Assembly: GCA_964346085.1 (NCBI GenBank) | Contig: CAYFSZ010000060.1 | Span: 1-8,899 of the forward strand | Direction: 5' to 3' | Source: UBA5436 sp964346085 | GTDB lineage: Bacteria > Bacillota > Clostridia > Saccharofermentanales > DTU023 | Length of the DNA: 8,899 nt | Part shown: positions 1 to 6,588 of the stretch, piece after piece | How the letters are laid out: the number at the start of each line of letters is the position of its first letter | How positions within the stretch are numbered: position 1 is the stretch's first letter | The notes under the pieces: generated by a model | What the model was told of the DNA's origin: nothing | What the model saw: only the letters and a program-made list of their open reading frames with translations | Database searches by the model: none | Position numbers and translations under genes: made by a program

Positions 1-228
1 TATGAAGATGAGTCTGTTCCTTTGGAAAATTCAATTCTATTATTTAATCAATTGAGAAAAAACAAAATCCCAGCCGAAATGCATTTATTTCAGCATGGAC
101 CGCATGGACTATCCCTTTCAAACCAACTGACACAAGGGCATCTTGGGGAAGGTGTTCAAAAAGAGTCAGAAGCATGGTTTGATTTGGCAATTACCTGGTT
201 AGATTCACAGTTTGATAAAGAGTTTTAG
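1..228 (+). CDS. Alpha/beta hydrolase (esterase/acetylxylan esterase-like), C-terminal fragment
   Basis: The reading frame is open from the first base, so the gene begins outside the window and only about 75 C-terminal residues are visible. The piece starts with an acidic stretch ending in Asp-Glu-Ser-Val-Pro, then an amphipathic helix, a strand with a Gly-Pro-His-Gly motif, and a final Trp-rich helix. In the BD-FAE/DLH-like branch of the alpha/beta-hydrolase fold, the Asp before Val-Pro and the His in xxHG are the acid and base of the Ser-Asp-His triad; the nucleophile Ser would lie upstream of the window. Family knowledge suggests hydrolysis of small acyl or acetyl esters, possibly on sugars, but the substrate is not readable. 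It converges on the ABC ATPase gene, with 26 bp between stop codons. Confidence in the fold is good and in the substrate poor. An internal TTG at 22 is not the true start. Confidence 0.8.
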   Translation, partial: YEDESVPLENSILLFNQLRKNKIPAEMHLFQHGPHGLSLSNQLTQGHLGEGVQKESEAWFDLAITWLDSQFDKEF

Positions 229-246
229 TCGTTAGTAAACATTCTC

Positions 247-263
247 AATATGAATTACATATT
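247..263. repeat. Small AT-rich inverted repeat between convergent genes
   Basis: AATATG and CATATT form a perfect 6-bp inverted repeat with a 5-base loop, across the stop codon of the ABC ATPase gene and just past the esterase stop. It sits where a bidirectional terminator would be expected. The stem has one G-C pair only and no clear T-run on either side, so a terminator role is weak. Confidence 0.25.
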
Positions 264-1016
264 CTCGATCAAGGATTTTGTATATTCATGTTGAGGATGT
301 TCAAAAATTTCTTCCGTTTCTCCAATTTCAACAATCTGACCATCTTTGAGAATCGCAATTCGGTCGCAGAGATGATACACAACCGCTAAATCATGAGAAA
401 TAAACAGACAAGAAAAGTTAAATTCTTGGCGCAATGTTTGAAATAAATCTAGGATTTGTGCCTGAACAGAAACATCCAGTGAAGAAACTGGTTCATCTGC
501 TAACAACAAACATGGCTCTACGATCAAGGCAGCTCCTATCGCAATTCTTTGTAATTGTCCACCTGAAAATTGATGTGGATATCGGTCATAATAATCTTCT
601 GATAACCCAACCGCATTTAAGATTTGATTCACTTTCGTCTTAATCTCTTCTGCAGAAAATCGTTTTTGAATTTTCAAAATTTCGCTTAATTGAAAACCAA
701 TTGTATGCACGGGATTAAAAGAGCCATACGGATCCTGAAAAATCATTTGTATTCCACATTGTAATTTTTGTTTTCGTTCTTTAATCGTCAGATGTTCAAG
801 ATGTTCTTCGCGGAAAATGATCTCTCCGTGATGGGGCTGCATGAATCCTGAAATAACATTCGCCAAAGTTGATTTTCCGGACCCTGATTCACCAATCAAT
901 CCCAAAAATTCATTCTTTTTTATAGATAAAGTCACATCACGCAGAATATTATTCTCTGGATTTTTAGGAATCTCATAGGAAGCAAAAATATTTTTTAACA
1001 ATAATAAATCGTCCAT
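255..1016 (-). CDS. Peptide/nickel-type ABC transporter ATP-binding protein (OppF/DppF/NikE-like)
   Basis: This is the second ATPase of the five-gene importer; it hydrolyses ATP at the inner face of the membrane to drive uptake. At 253 residues all nucleotide-binding motifs are visible: Walker A GESGSGKS (42-49), Q-loop around Gln94 in FQDP, signature FSGGQ (150-154), Walker B LLLADEP (170-176), D-loop SSLD (178-181) and the switch His208. The frame is open further upstream to 1052, but the ATG at 1016 is chosen because it follows an AAGGAAG ribosome site by 7 bases and overlaps the TAA of the preceding ATPase by one base (TAATG), the usual translational coupling. The protein ends soon after the ABC core and lacks the C-terminal Cys-containing extension of many OppF/DppF proteins, so its length resembles NikE or CntF. 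Length alone does not decide the ligand. Confidence 0.93.
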   Translation of the reverse strand: MDDLLLLKNIFASYEIPKNPENNILRDVTLSIKKNEFLGLIGESGSGKSTLANVISGFMQPHHGEIIFREEHLEHLTIKERKQKLQCGIQMIFQDPYGSFNPVHTIGFQLSEILKIQKRFSAEEIKTKVNQILNAVGLSEDYYDRYPHQFSGGQLQRIAIGAALIVEPCLLLADEPVSSLDVSVQAQILDLFQTLRQEFNFSCLFISHDLAVVYHLCDRIAILKDGQIVEIGETEEIFEHPQHEYTKSLIENM

Positions 1017-1999
1017 TATTCCACTTCCTTTTCTTTTTGTGCTAAAAAACATGCTACATAATGCTCTTCACCTTGATGCAAAAGAGTTGGAACTTCTTGT
1101 CGACAAATTTCCATTGCAAACGGGCAACGATCCACAAATTGACAACAGACGGCTGGCCCACGATGATCCTGTTTGCGAGGTTTCATTTGCAATAAAGGTT
1201 TACTTCGTTTTTCTTTCGTTGGAATCGAAGCAAGCAATTGTTGTGTATAAACATGTTTCGGCTGATGAATTATCTGCTCTGCTGTACCGACTTCGACAAC
1301 CATTCCTGCATAAAGTACATATACGCGGTCGCATAATTTTTTGACTGTTGATAAATCATGTGAAATATAAAGAATCGAATTTTGTTTGCTTCGATTAATG
1401 GTTTTGATCAAATCCAAAATCTGCGCACGCACCGTCACATCAAGCGCCGTGGTTGGTTCATCTGCAATCAGCAAATCAGGATTATTAATAATCGCCATTG
1501 CGATCAAAACACGTTGACGCTGTCCGCCAGATAATTCATGCGGAAAACGATAATATAATTCCTCAGGATCTGGTAAGTTGACTGCACGCATTGTGCCAAT
1601 CACTCTCGCCTTTTGATCCTGTTTGCTCATGGAATGATGAATTTGAAGCACCTCACCAATTTGCTCGCCAATTCGAATCAACGGATTCAAAGCTTGTGAT
1701 GCATCTTGATAAATAACACCAAGTTTTTTTCCATTAATTCCTTTTCGTTCTCCTGGTTTTAGATAGGTGATTTCTTTTCCCTGAAAAAAAACTTGTCCAT
1801 ATGCAATGGAAATTCCTTCTGGCAAAAGGCCAGCAATCGACATCGCAGAAATACTCTTTCCACTTCCAGATTCACCGACAAGTCCTACAATTTCTCCTGG
1901 ATGTATAGATAAAGAAACATCTCGCACCAACTCCGCATAATTAAACGAAGTAACCTTCAAATGTCTGACAGATAAAACTTCATGCTTTTGTGTATTCAT
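1016..1999 (-). CDS. Peptide/nickel-type ABC transporter ATP-binding protein (OppD/DppD-like)
   Basis: This is the first ATPase of the importer, expected to pair with the following OppF-like protein as an asymmetric ATPase dimer under the two permeases. In the 327-residue protein I see Walker A GESGSGKS (42-49), Gln98 of the Q-loop, signature LSGGQ (156-160), Walker B LLIADEP (176-182) and switch His214. The C-terminal extension carries a Cys pattern (Cys286, Cys292 in RCP, Cys299, Cys317) like the tail that coordinates an iron-sulfur cluster in some Opp/Dpp ATPases. The ATG at 1999 overlaps the permease TGA by one base. A TTG at 2002, in frame one codon earlier, sits 6 bases after the GAGG ribosome site compared with 9 for the ATG, so it is an alternative start adding one residue. 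Family assignment is firm; the ligand is unknown. Confidence 0.93.
   Translation of the reverse strand: MNTQKHEVLSVRHLKVTSFNYAELVRDVSLSIHPGEIVGLVGESGSGKSISAMSIAGLLPEGISIAYGQVFFQGKEITYLKPGERKGINGKKLGVIYQDASQALNPLIRIGEQIGEVLQIHHSMSKQDQKARVIGTMRAVNLPDPEELYYRFPHELSGGQRQRVLIAMAIINNPDLLIADEPTTALDVTVRAQILDLIKTINRSKQNSILYISHDLSTVKKLCDRVYVLYAGMVVEVGTAEQIIHQPKHVYTQQLLASIPTKEKRSKPLLQMKPRKQDHRGPAVCCQFVDRCPFAMEICRQEVPTLLHQGEEHYVACFLAQKEKEVE
1024..1030 (-). promoter_or_regulatory. Ribosome binding site deciding the OppF-like start
   Basis: AAGGAAG on the - strand, 7 bases before the ATG at 1016 and inside the end of the preceding gene. It supports the coupled start over the in-frame codon at 1052. Confidence 0.8.
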
Positions 2000-2889
2000 C
2001 AATCAAGACCTCGATTCTCTTCCATTTGTTTTATCGCATTGCTGATAAAAAAACTACCAAGAACTAAAAACACAATCATCAAGCCCGGAAAAATAGCAGC
2101 TGATGCATTCTGAAAAATAAACCCTTGGGCATCTTTAAGCATTCTACCCCATGTAATTTGTCCCGGAGGTACACCTAGTCCTAGAAAACTCAAAGATGAT
2201 TCTGCCAAAATAGCATTTGCAAAACCAAGAGCCAATGAGGATAACATTCTCGTTTTTAATAATGGTAAAAAATGTTTTGTCATAATGTGAAAAGCTGACG
2301 CTCCCACGAGTTCCAATCGCTTGATGAAATTCCGATCACGAAATTCTAGGAACCCACTTCGTATAACTCGCGCATAAGACGGAATAAACATGATTCCCAA
2401 TGCTAGAATAACTTGCCAAATACCATTACCGAATGTTGCAACAAATAGCAAGCCCATCAAAATGGTTGGAATTGACAAAAGAGCATCCGTCAATCGATTA
2501 AAAATAAAATCCACAAATCTTCCAAAATAACCACTCAAAGCACCAATCATAAATCCAAACAAAGCTCCTATGAAATTGATCCCTAGTGAAATGAGAATCG
2601 TCATTGGCAACGCACTCATTGTTCTTGTGAAAACATCCCGACCATAATTGTCTGTCCCAAACCAATGTTTTAAACTCATGGATTGAAACCTGTCTAAAGG
2701 GTTCATCTCAGAAATACTGTACGGTTTATATAACAAAGATATGACGAACAAAACAATTGGAATCGCAATCAAAAATAAACCCAAAATGAATTGTTGATTG
2801 ATTCTGTGTTTTCTGGAACCTTTTTGATAAAAGGTTCTTTTTAATTCCGGAGCTAATGAAATATCCGGCTTACTTTGCTCATACTTCAT
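1999..2889 (-). CDS. Peptide/nickel-type ABC transporter permease (OppC/DppC-like)
   Basis: This is one of the two membrane subunits that form the translocation path. The 296 residues show an OppC-type N-terminus: a charged cytoplasmic segment (1-33), a first hydrophobic helix (about 34-53), and an external loop holding the family motif FGTDNYGRDVFTR (77-89). Further helices follow, ending with one at about 265-285. The EAA loop that docks on the ATPase is visible around 193-209 (E..GAS...I...H.LP), and the conserved SSLSFLGLG stretch lies at 231-239. Length is normal for the family. The start ATG follows GAGGAG by 6 bases and overlaps the preceding permease's TGA by one base; its own stop overlaps the ATPase start. 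The tight packing implies coordinated translation of the core complex. Confidence 0.93.
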   Translation of the reverse strand: MKYEQSKPDISLAPELKRTFYQKGSRKHRINQQFILGLFLIAIPIVLFVISLLYKPYSISEMNPLDRFQSMSLKHWFGTDNYGRDVFTRTMSALPMTILISLGINFIGALFGFMIGALSGYFGRFVDFIFNRLTDALLSIPTILMGLLFVATFGNGIWQVILALGIMFIPSYARVIRSGFLEFRDRNFIKRLELVGASAFHIMTKHFLPLLKTRMLSSLALGFANAILAESSLSFLGLGVPPGQITWGRMLKDAQGFIFQNASAAIFPGLMIVFLVLGSFFISNAIKQMEENRGLD

Positions 2890-3869
2890 CAGATTCTCCT
2901 CTTTTTCGCAGAAATCGAATTTAATCTATATATACTTTTCTTTTGTTCGGAACGCATTCTTGGATCAATCCATTGATTGATCAAGTCAACTAAGAAATTG
3001 ACAAAAACAACAATCGTTGCAATCAACAAAATGATTGCCTGTGTTAATCGAAAATCTCTTGCTTCGACAGCTGTCACCAGCAATCGTCCTAGTCCGGGAA
3101 TTAAAAATACTTGTTCGATAATAATGCTGCCACTAAAGACTTCTGCCAATATCAAACCTAATACGGTGATGAAAGGGACTAAACTATTTCTTAACACATG
3201 TTTCCAAATAATTCTTGATTTTGAAGCTCCTTTTCCTATCGCGGTTTTGATATATCCAGCTTTCTTCTGTTCAACAATGGCATCTCGCAAAAACTCCATC
3301 GCCATCGCCAAGCGAGAAAGTGCAATCGCCAAGGCTGGCAACCAATATTGACTCCAGATTTGGCTAATCCCAAACGTATTGCGAATAGCTAATTGGGACG
3401 TTCTGAAAATCAGCATTAAAATAATTGCCATAAAAAAGGGAGGAATTGCAAGTGTAGTTTCAACACCAAAACGAATTCCCATATCCACTATGCCACCTGG
3501 TTTTTTTGCAGCCAGCAAGGCTAATGGAATGGACAATAAAACTATAAAAACAAATGAGAGTAAAGCCAAAGATAACGTGTAGTTTAAAGCGTCACCGACG
3601 AGACCTGAAACCGGCTCTTGAAAACGAAATGAATAACCTAAATCTCCTTGAAATAAAGCACTCATATATCGAACAATCTTGACTGGAAAAGATGCATTCA
3701 AGTCCAACTCTTCGCTTAATGCATCAACTTGTTCTTGGGTAGCATTCATCCCTAGCATAATTCTTGCTGGATTACCAGGAATCAATTCAAAAATAAAAAA
3801 GACAATCAAAATGATCAAACATAAAGTGATTAGCATTTCGCCCATTTTTCGTAAGATATATCGAATCAT
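2889..3869 (-). CDS. Peptide/nickel-type ABC transporter permease (OppB/DppB-like)
   Basis: This is the partner permease of the importer, 326 residues. Visible landmarks are an N-terminal helix (about 11-30) followed by PGNPA, the family's GDLGYSF box (75-81), an EAA-type cytoplasmic loop (about 209-232, with GKGASKSRIIWKHVLRNS), the conserved FLIPGLGRLL segment (255-264) and a last helix ending in the usual DLINQWIDPR (295-304). A Lys/Arg-rich tail of about 22 residues follows. The frame is open to 3899, but the ATG at 3869 is preferred: AAGGG lies 5 bases upstream and the protein then starts M-I-R-Y-I-L-R as OppB/DppB proteins usually do. The upstream alternative would place the start inside the intergenic hairpin. 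This is the only importer gene separated from its neighbour by a sizeable gap. Confidence 0.92.
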   Translation of the reverse strand: MIRYILRKMGEMLITLCLIILIVFFIFELIPGNPARIMLGMNATQEQVDALSEELDLNASFPVKIVRYMSALFQGDLGYSFRFQEPVSGLVGDALNYTLSLALLSFVFIVLLSIPLALLAAKKPGGIVDMGIRFGVETTLAIPPFFMAIILMLIFRTSQLAIRNTFGISQIWSQYWLPALAIALSRLAMAMEFLRDAIVEQKKAGYIKTAIGKGASKSRIIWKHVLRNSLVPFITVLGLILAEVFSGSIIIEQVFLIPGLGRLLVTAVEARDFRLTQAIILLIATIVVFVNFLVDLINQWIDPRMRSEQKKSIYRLNSISAKKRRI

Positions 3870-3874
3870 CTTTT

Positions 3875-3879
3875 CCCTT
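3875..3879 (-). promoter_or_regulatory. Ribosome binding site deciding the OppB-like start
   Basis: AAGGG on the - strand, 5 bases before the ATG at 3869. It selects that start over the in-frame ATG at 3899, which falls at the edge of the hairpin loop. Confidence 0.8.
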
Positions 3880-3884
3880 GCATA

Positions 3885-3918
3885 AAAATGTCTGAACAAA
3901 AGATTATTCAGACATTTT
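3885..3918 (-). terminator. Hairpin between binding protein and permease genes; possible attenuating terminator or mRNA stabiliser
   Basis: AAAATGTCTGAA (3885-3896) and TTCAGACATTTT (3907-3918) are perfect 12-base inverted repeats with a 10-base loop. On the transcribed (-) strand the stem ends in a run of five T. It lies 26 bases after the binding protein's stop codon and 15 before the permease start. Intercistronic hairpins of this kind after binding-protein genes are known to let binding protein exceed transporter, either by partial termination or by protecting the upstream mRNA 3' end. The stem core is AT-rich and the U-run short, so partial read-through is more likely than full termination. 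Confidence 0.6.
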
Positions 3919-3952
3919 CTATTAATTTATTTTTCTATTATAGATTATTCAG
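3901..3952. repeat. Two nested pairs of short direct repeats
   Basis: AGATTATTCAG occurs at 3901-3911 and again at 3942-3952; between these copies TTTTCTATTA occurs at 3915-3924 and 3931-3940. All four copies are exact and in the same orientation. One outer copy covers the stop codon of the binding protein gene; the other forms part of the loop and right arm of the hairpin. Confidence 0.75.
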
Positions 3953-5501
3953 CGATAAAGTACACCTCATACATATCTTGCACATATTGCGGATATGTTG
4001 TATATCCTCCAATATTCTTCTTCACAGCTGTTTGCACGCCAGGATTCTGTAAAAAGACAGATGCTGCATCTTCTTGCAGTATGTTCTGCATTTCATGATA
4101 AAGCGGAACTCGTTCTGCAGGATTTGTGATGCGTGTTGCTTTTTCATATAATTCATCAAATTGTGGATTGGAGTAATTGATGAAATCGCTATCGTTACCT
4201 GAACGATAATGTTTCAAAACAGTTGCAGGAGCAACATAGTCAAAGGTCAAAGCAATCACTGTTGAATCAAAGTTTTTGCCTTGATACACTTCTGTTAACC
4301 AAGTTCCCCAATCAACTGATTGAATATCGGTTTTGACATTAATCGCCTCAAGTTGCGCAGCTATAACTTCTGCCGTTTGAACATGAATTACATAATTCCC
4401 TGGCACAGTGATATTCACTGTCAAATCTTGTAGACCTACTTCATCCAGAATTTTTCTTGCCTCTTCTGGATTATAATGAGATTGCAAATTTGCTTGATAA
4501 TAATCTCCCATTGTAGGCGCCATCCCAGACTCAAGTACTTTTCCAACACCGAATGTGACGGTATCGATAATCATTTGTTTATCAATTGCCATATTAAGGG
4601 CTTGACGCACCTTTGGATTATCAAAAGGCGCTCTGGCATTGTTCAATGCCCAGAGCTGCACCATGTTTGAATCAGCTTCAATAAAATTATATTTATCTTT
4701 CAATAAATCCATCTTATCCATAGTCAAATAAGGGAAAATATCAATTGTACCTGCTTGTAAATCAACGATTGCTGCATCGGCAGATGGCATAATTTGAAAA
4801 GTCACTTCATCGAGATAAGCATTTCTTTCACGCCAATAATTCTCATTTTTTGCCATTTTGACATATTGTTGTTTTTTGTATTCGGTAAATTTAAATGGAC
4901 CAGTTCCAATTGGCTTTGTTGCCTGTTCATTATAATCAGAAGGAACAATCGCCATTGTCATATAGCTGATAAAGTCCGCATCTGGTTCTTTCAAGCTAAT
5001 ATTAACTGTATGATTTTCCTGATTAGCAATGACATCTGAAACATTTGCTAAAGGTGCAATTTTCGTCGTTCGATCTTCCCCAAGACCAGCAGCCTGCTTA
5101 ATAGAATAGACAACATCTTCTTCTGTCAACTCTTTATCATTATGGAATTTTACATTTTGTCGAATCACGAAAGTGTATTCTTTACCATCTTCTGAAACTT
5201 CAAATTTTTCTGCCAAAGCGGGCTCAAATGTGCTATCTGGCATCAATTTCATGAGTCCATCAAAGAAGTTATAGATAATTTCTTTCGTGCCTGCCGCAGC
5301 TGCTAAATAGGGGTCAAATGAATCAGGTTCTTGCGTAATCCCCAGTATAAGAGATCCACCCTCCGTCGGTTCAGCATCAATATTCTGTATCTGGGTTTCA
5401 TTTGTAGTCGTTTGATTTTGTTGATTGGTTTTTCCACAAGCCGTCAGCCCCAATATTGTTATCAAAGCGATTAATAGAATTTTTGTTAAATGGATTTTCA
5501 T
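3945..5501 (-). CDS. Extracellular solute-binding lipoprotein, family 5 (peptide/nickel type)
   Basis: This captures the ligand outside the membrane and delivers it to the permeases. The 518-residue protein starts with a lipoprotein signal peptide (K-rich start, hydrophobic core, lipobox LTAC with lipidated Cys22), then a flexible Asn/Gln/Thr-rich linker (about 23-45). The SBP_bac_5 fold follows: EPDSFDPY near 58-65, the family signature region around 97-133 (AEKFEVSEDGKEYTF onward), GTGPFKF (199-205), NENYW (219-223) and the FDNPKVRQALNMAIDK block (293-308). Length is typical. The ATG at 5501 is chosen over an in-frame ATG at 5513 because GGGAG lies 5 bases before it. Ligand class is not readable: oligopeptide, dipeptide, nickel-chelate and other ligands share this fold. 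It lies 31 bp after the DUF1003 gene (43 bp to the chosen start), with no clear promoter of its own. Confidence 0.93.
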   Translation of the reverse strand: MKIHLTKILLIALITILGLTACGKTNQQNQTTTNETQIQNIDAEPTEGGSLILGITQEPDSFDPYLAAAAGTKEIIYNFFDGLMKLMPDSTFEPALAEKFEVSEDGKEYTFVIRQNVKFHNDKELTEEDVVYSIKQAAGLGEDRTTKIAPLANVSDVIANQENHTVNISLKEPDADFISYMTMAIVPSDYNEQATKPIGTGPFKFTEYKKQQYVKMAKNENYWRERNAYLDEVTFQIMPSADAAIVDLQAGTIDIFPYLTMDKMDLLKDKYNFIEADSNMVQLWALNNARAPFDNPKVRQALNMAIDKQMIIDTVTFGVGKVLESGMAPTMGDYYQANLQSHYNPEEARKILDEVGLQDLTVNITVPGNYVIHVQTAEVIAAQLEAINVKTDIQSVDWGTWLTEVYQGKNFDSTVIALTFDYVAPATVLKHYRSGNDSDFINYSNPQFDELYEKATRITNPAERVPLYHEMQNILQEDAASVFLQNPGVQTAVKKNIGGYTTYPQYVQDMYEVYFIAE

Positions 5502-5506
5502 TTTTT

Positions 5507-5511
5507 CTCCC
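5507..5511 (-). promoter_or_regulatory. Ribosome binding site deciding the binding-protein start
   Basis: GGGAG on the - strand, 5 bases before the ATG at 5501. It overlaps the alternative in-frame ATG at 5513, which itself lacks a comparable site upstream. Confidence 0.7.
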
Positions 5512-5544
5512 ATCTAAATTCCACGATGATTTACTTTAATAGTA

Positions 5545-6054
5545 TCACTTCTGTCTTTTATCGTCGCTCTGCAAATCGTGTAATAATTGCTTGATTTCTT
5601 GATTTTCTTTGTGAATTTTCTGCAATGAATCATGTAAATTTTCGAGAATTAATTCGCTTTTGACATTAATATAAAAATCAGATCGAGCTTGCTCTTTGTT
5701 GCGTTCTTCTTCACGATTCTGACTCATCAAAATCAGTGGTGCCTGGATGGCCGCAACAGTCGACAACACCAAATTCAACAAAATAAAAGGAAACGGGTCT
5801 ATCTTTCCTGGGGCATACAAGTTAAAAAGAATCCACCCGATTAAGACAACTAAAAAAGCAATGATAAATGTCCATGAGCCCGCAAATGCAGCGATTTTAT
5901 CCGATATGATATCGCCTTTTTTGAGTTCACGTTTTGTTTGCTCAACGCTCATATTTGATTCTTTGAGCAAATCAATTAATTCTTCCATTTGTTTTTCATC
6001 GCGTTCTAGAATCAATTTAATAATCTCGGAACGTGATAATTTAGATTTATCCAT
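5545..6054 (-). CDS. DUF1003 family membrane protein
   Basis: A 169-residue protein of the DUF1003 family, whose function is not established. The diagnostic core is clear: DKIAAFAGSWTFIIAF (52-67) opening the first transmembrane helix (about 60-79), a short loop with the conserved DPFPFILLNLVLS (86-98), and a second helix running into APLILMSQNR (105-114). The N-terminal 50 residues are charged and helical; the C-terminal 55 residues (ERNKEQARSDF onward) look like a charged amphipathic or coiled-coil tail. No cysteines are present, so it lacks the N-terminal metal-binding Cys cluster seen in some relatives. The start is supported by AAGGTG just upstream. It sits between the thioesterase (24 bp upstream) and the binding protein, but the family also occurs in many unrelated contexts, so membership in the transport system is inference only. 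Confidence 0.9.
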   Translation of the reverse strand: MDKSKLSRSEIIKLILERDEKQMEELIDLLKESNMSVEQTKRELKKGDIISDKIAAFAGSWTFIIAFLVVLIGWILFNLYAPGKIDPFPFILLNLVLSTVAAIQAPLILMSQNREEERNKEQARSDFYINVKSELILENLHDSLQKIHKENQEIKQLLHDLQSDDKRQK

Positions 6055-6078
6055 ATTTCACCTTCAAAAAATCTCTTA

Positions 6079-6588
6079 TTATTTAATATTTTCTTTGATA
6101 AAGTCATCTGCTTTATCGAAAATCTCTTTTGGAATCTCTGTCACTTTATGACGCAAACGATAAAAAGATGCATCTGCGACACCTACTAAATCATCTCCCA
6201 CTTTCATTTCGATAAGAATAACGATAATCGATCCCCCAGCATGAACAACTTCGGCATATGCTTTGACAGTATCCCCAGCATATACAGGTTTGAGAAATCT
6301 ATACTGTAATTCGACAGTCGGAGCTACTTGTCCTGTAAAAATGACACTCGCACCAGCTGCATTATCTGCTAAAGTCATTAATGCTCCACCATGAACTGTG
6401 CCATTGGCATTCAAGTGTTTCTCTGTAATCTGAAGTGAAGCAACAGCTTTTTTATATTGAATTTGTTCTACTTTAATCCCCACGCTTTTGGCAAACAAAT
6501 GATTTTCAAAACGATTGACCAATAATTTTTTTAGTGCTTCAATATCTTGTGGATTTTCAAGTCTCTGATTATCTTCATTCTTCATCAT
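6079..6588 (-). CDS. PaaI-type hotdog-fold thioesterase
   Basis: A cytosolic acyl-CoA thioesterase-like protein of 169 residues. The single hotdog domain covers about 30-146 and contains the PaaI/4HBT hallmark NGTVHGGALMTLADNAAG (62-79), where the HGG loop and Asp75 correspond to positions used for thioester binding and catalysis in the family. A strand ending RFLKPVYAGD (97-106) and a final strand VADASFYRL (137-145) complete the fold. Extensions at both ends (about 28 and 24 charged residues) make it longer than the usual 130-150 residue PaaI protein. The ATG at 6588 lies 7 bases after AAAGGA and overlaps the end of thrB by 14 bases, implying translational coupling; a second ATG follows immediately at 6585. 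The acyl substrate is unknown. Confidence 0.9.
   Translation of the reverse strand: MMKNEDNQRLENPQDIEALKKLLVNRFENHLFAKSVGIKVEQIQYKKAVASLQITEKHLNANGTVHGGALMTLADNAAGASVIFTGQVAPTVELQYRFLKPVYAGDTVKAYAEVVHAGGSIIVILIEMKVGDDLVGVADASFYRLRHKVTEIPKEIFDKADDFIKENIK

Noticed and set aside
2977..3885. Series of open frames on the + strand opposite the OppB-like permease
   Set aside because: Their products are low-complexity antisense translations of transmembrane helices with no ribosome sites; the - strand permease explains the openness.
255..5501. Assigning the importer specifically to nickel, dipeptide or oligopeptide
   Set aside because: Subunit motifs are shared by all these systems; gene order and ATPase length are not specific enough to name the ligand.
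5514..5544. Possible promoter for the binding protein gene in the gap after DUF1003
   Set aside because: TACTAT and TATTAA look like weak -10 boxes, but no -35 lies at a proper distance; the AAGACA upstream is only 7-10 bases away.
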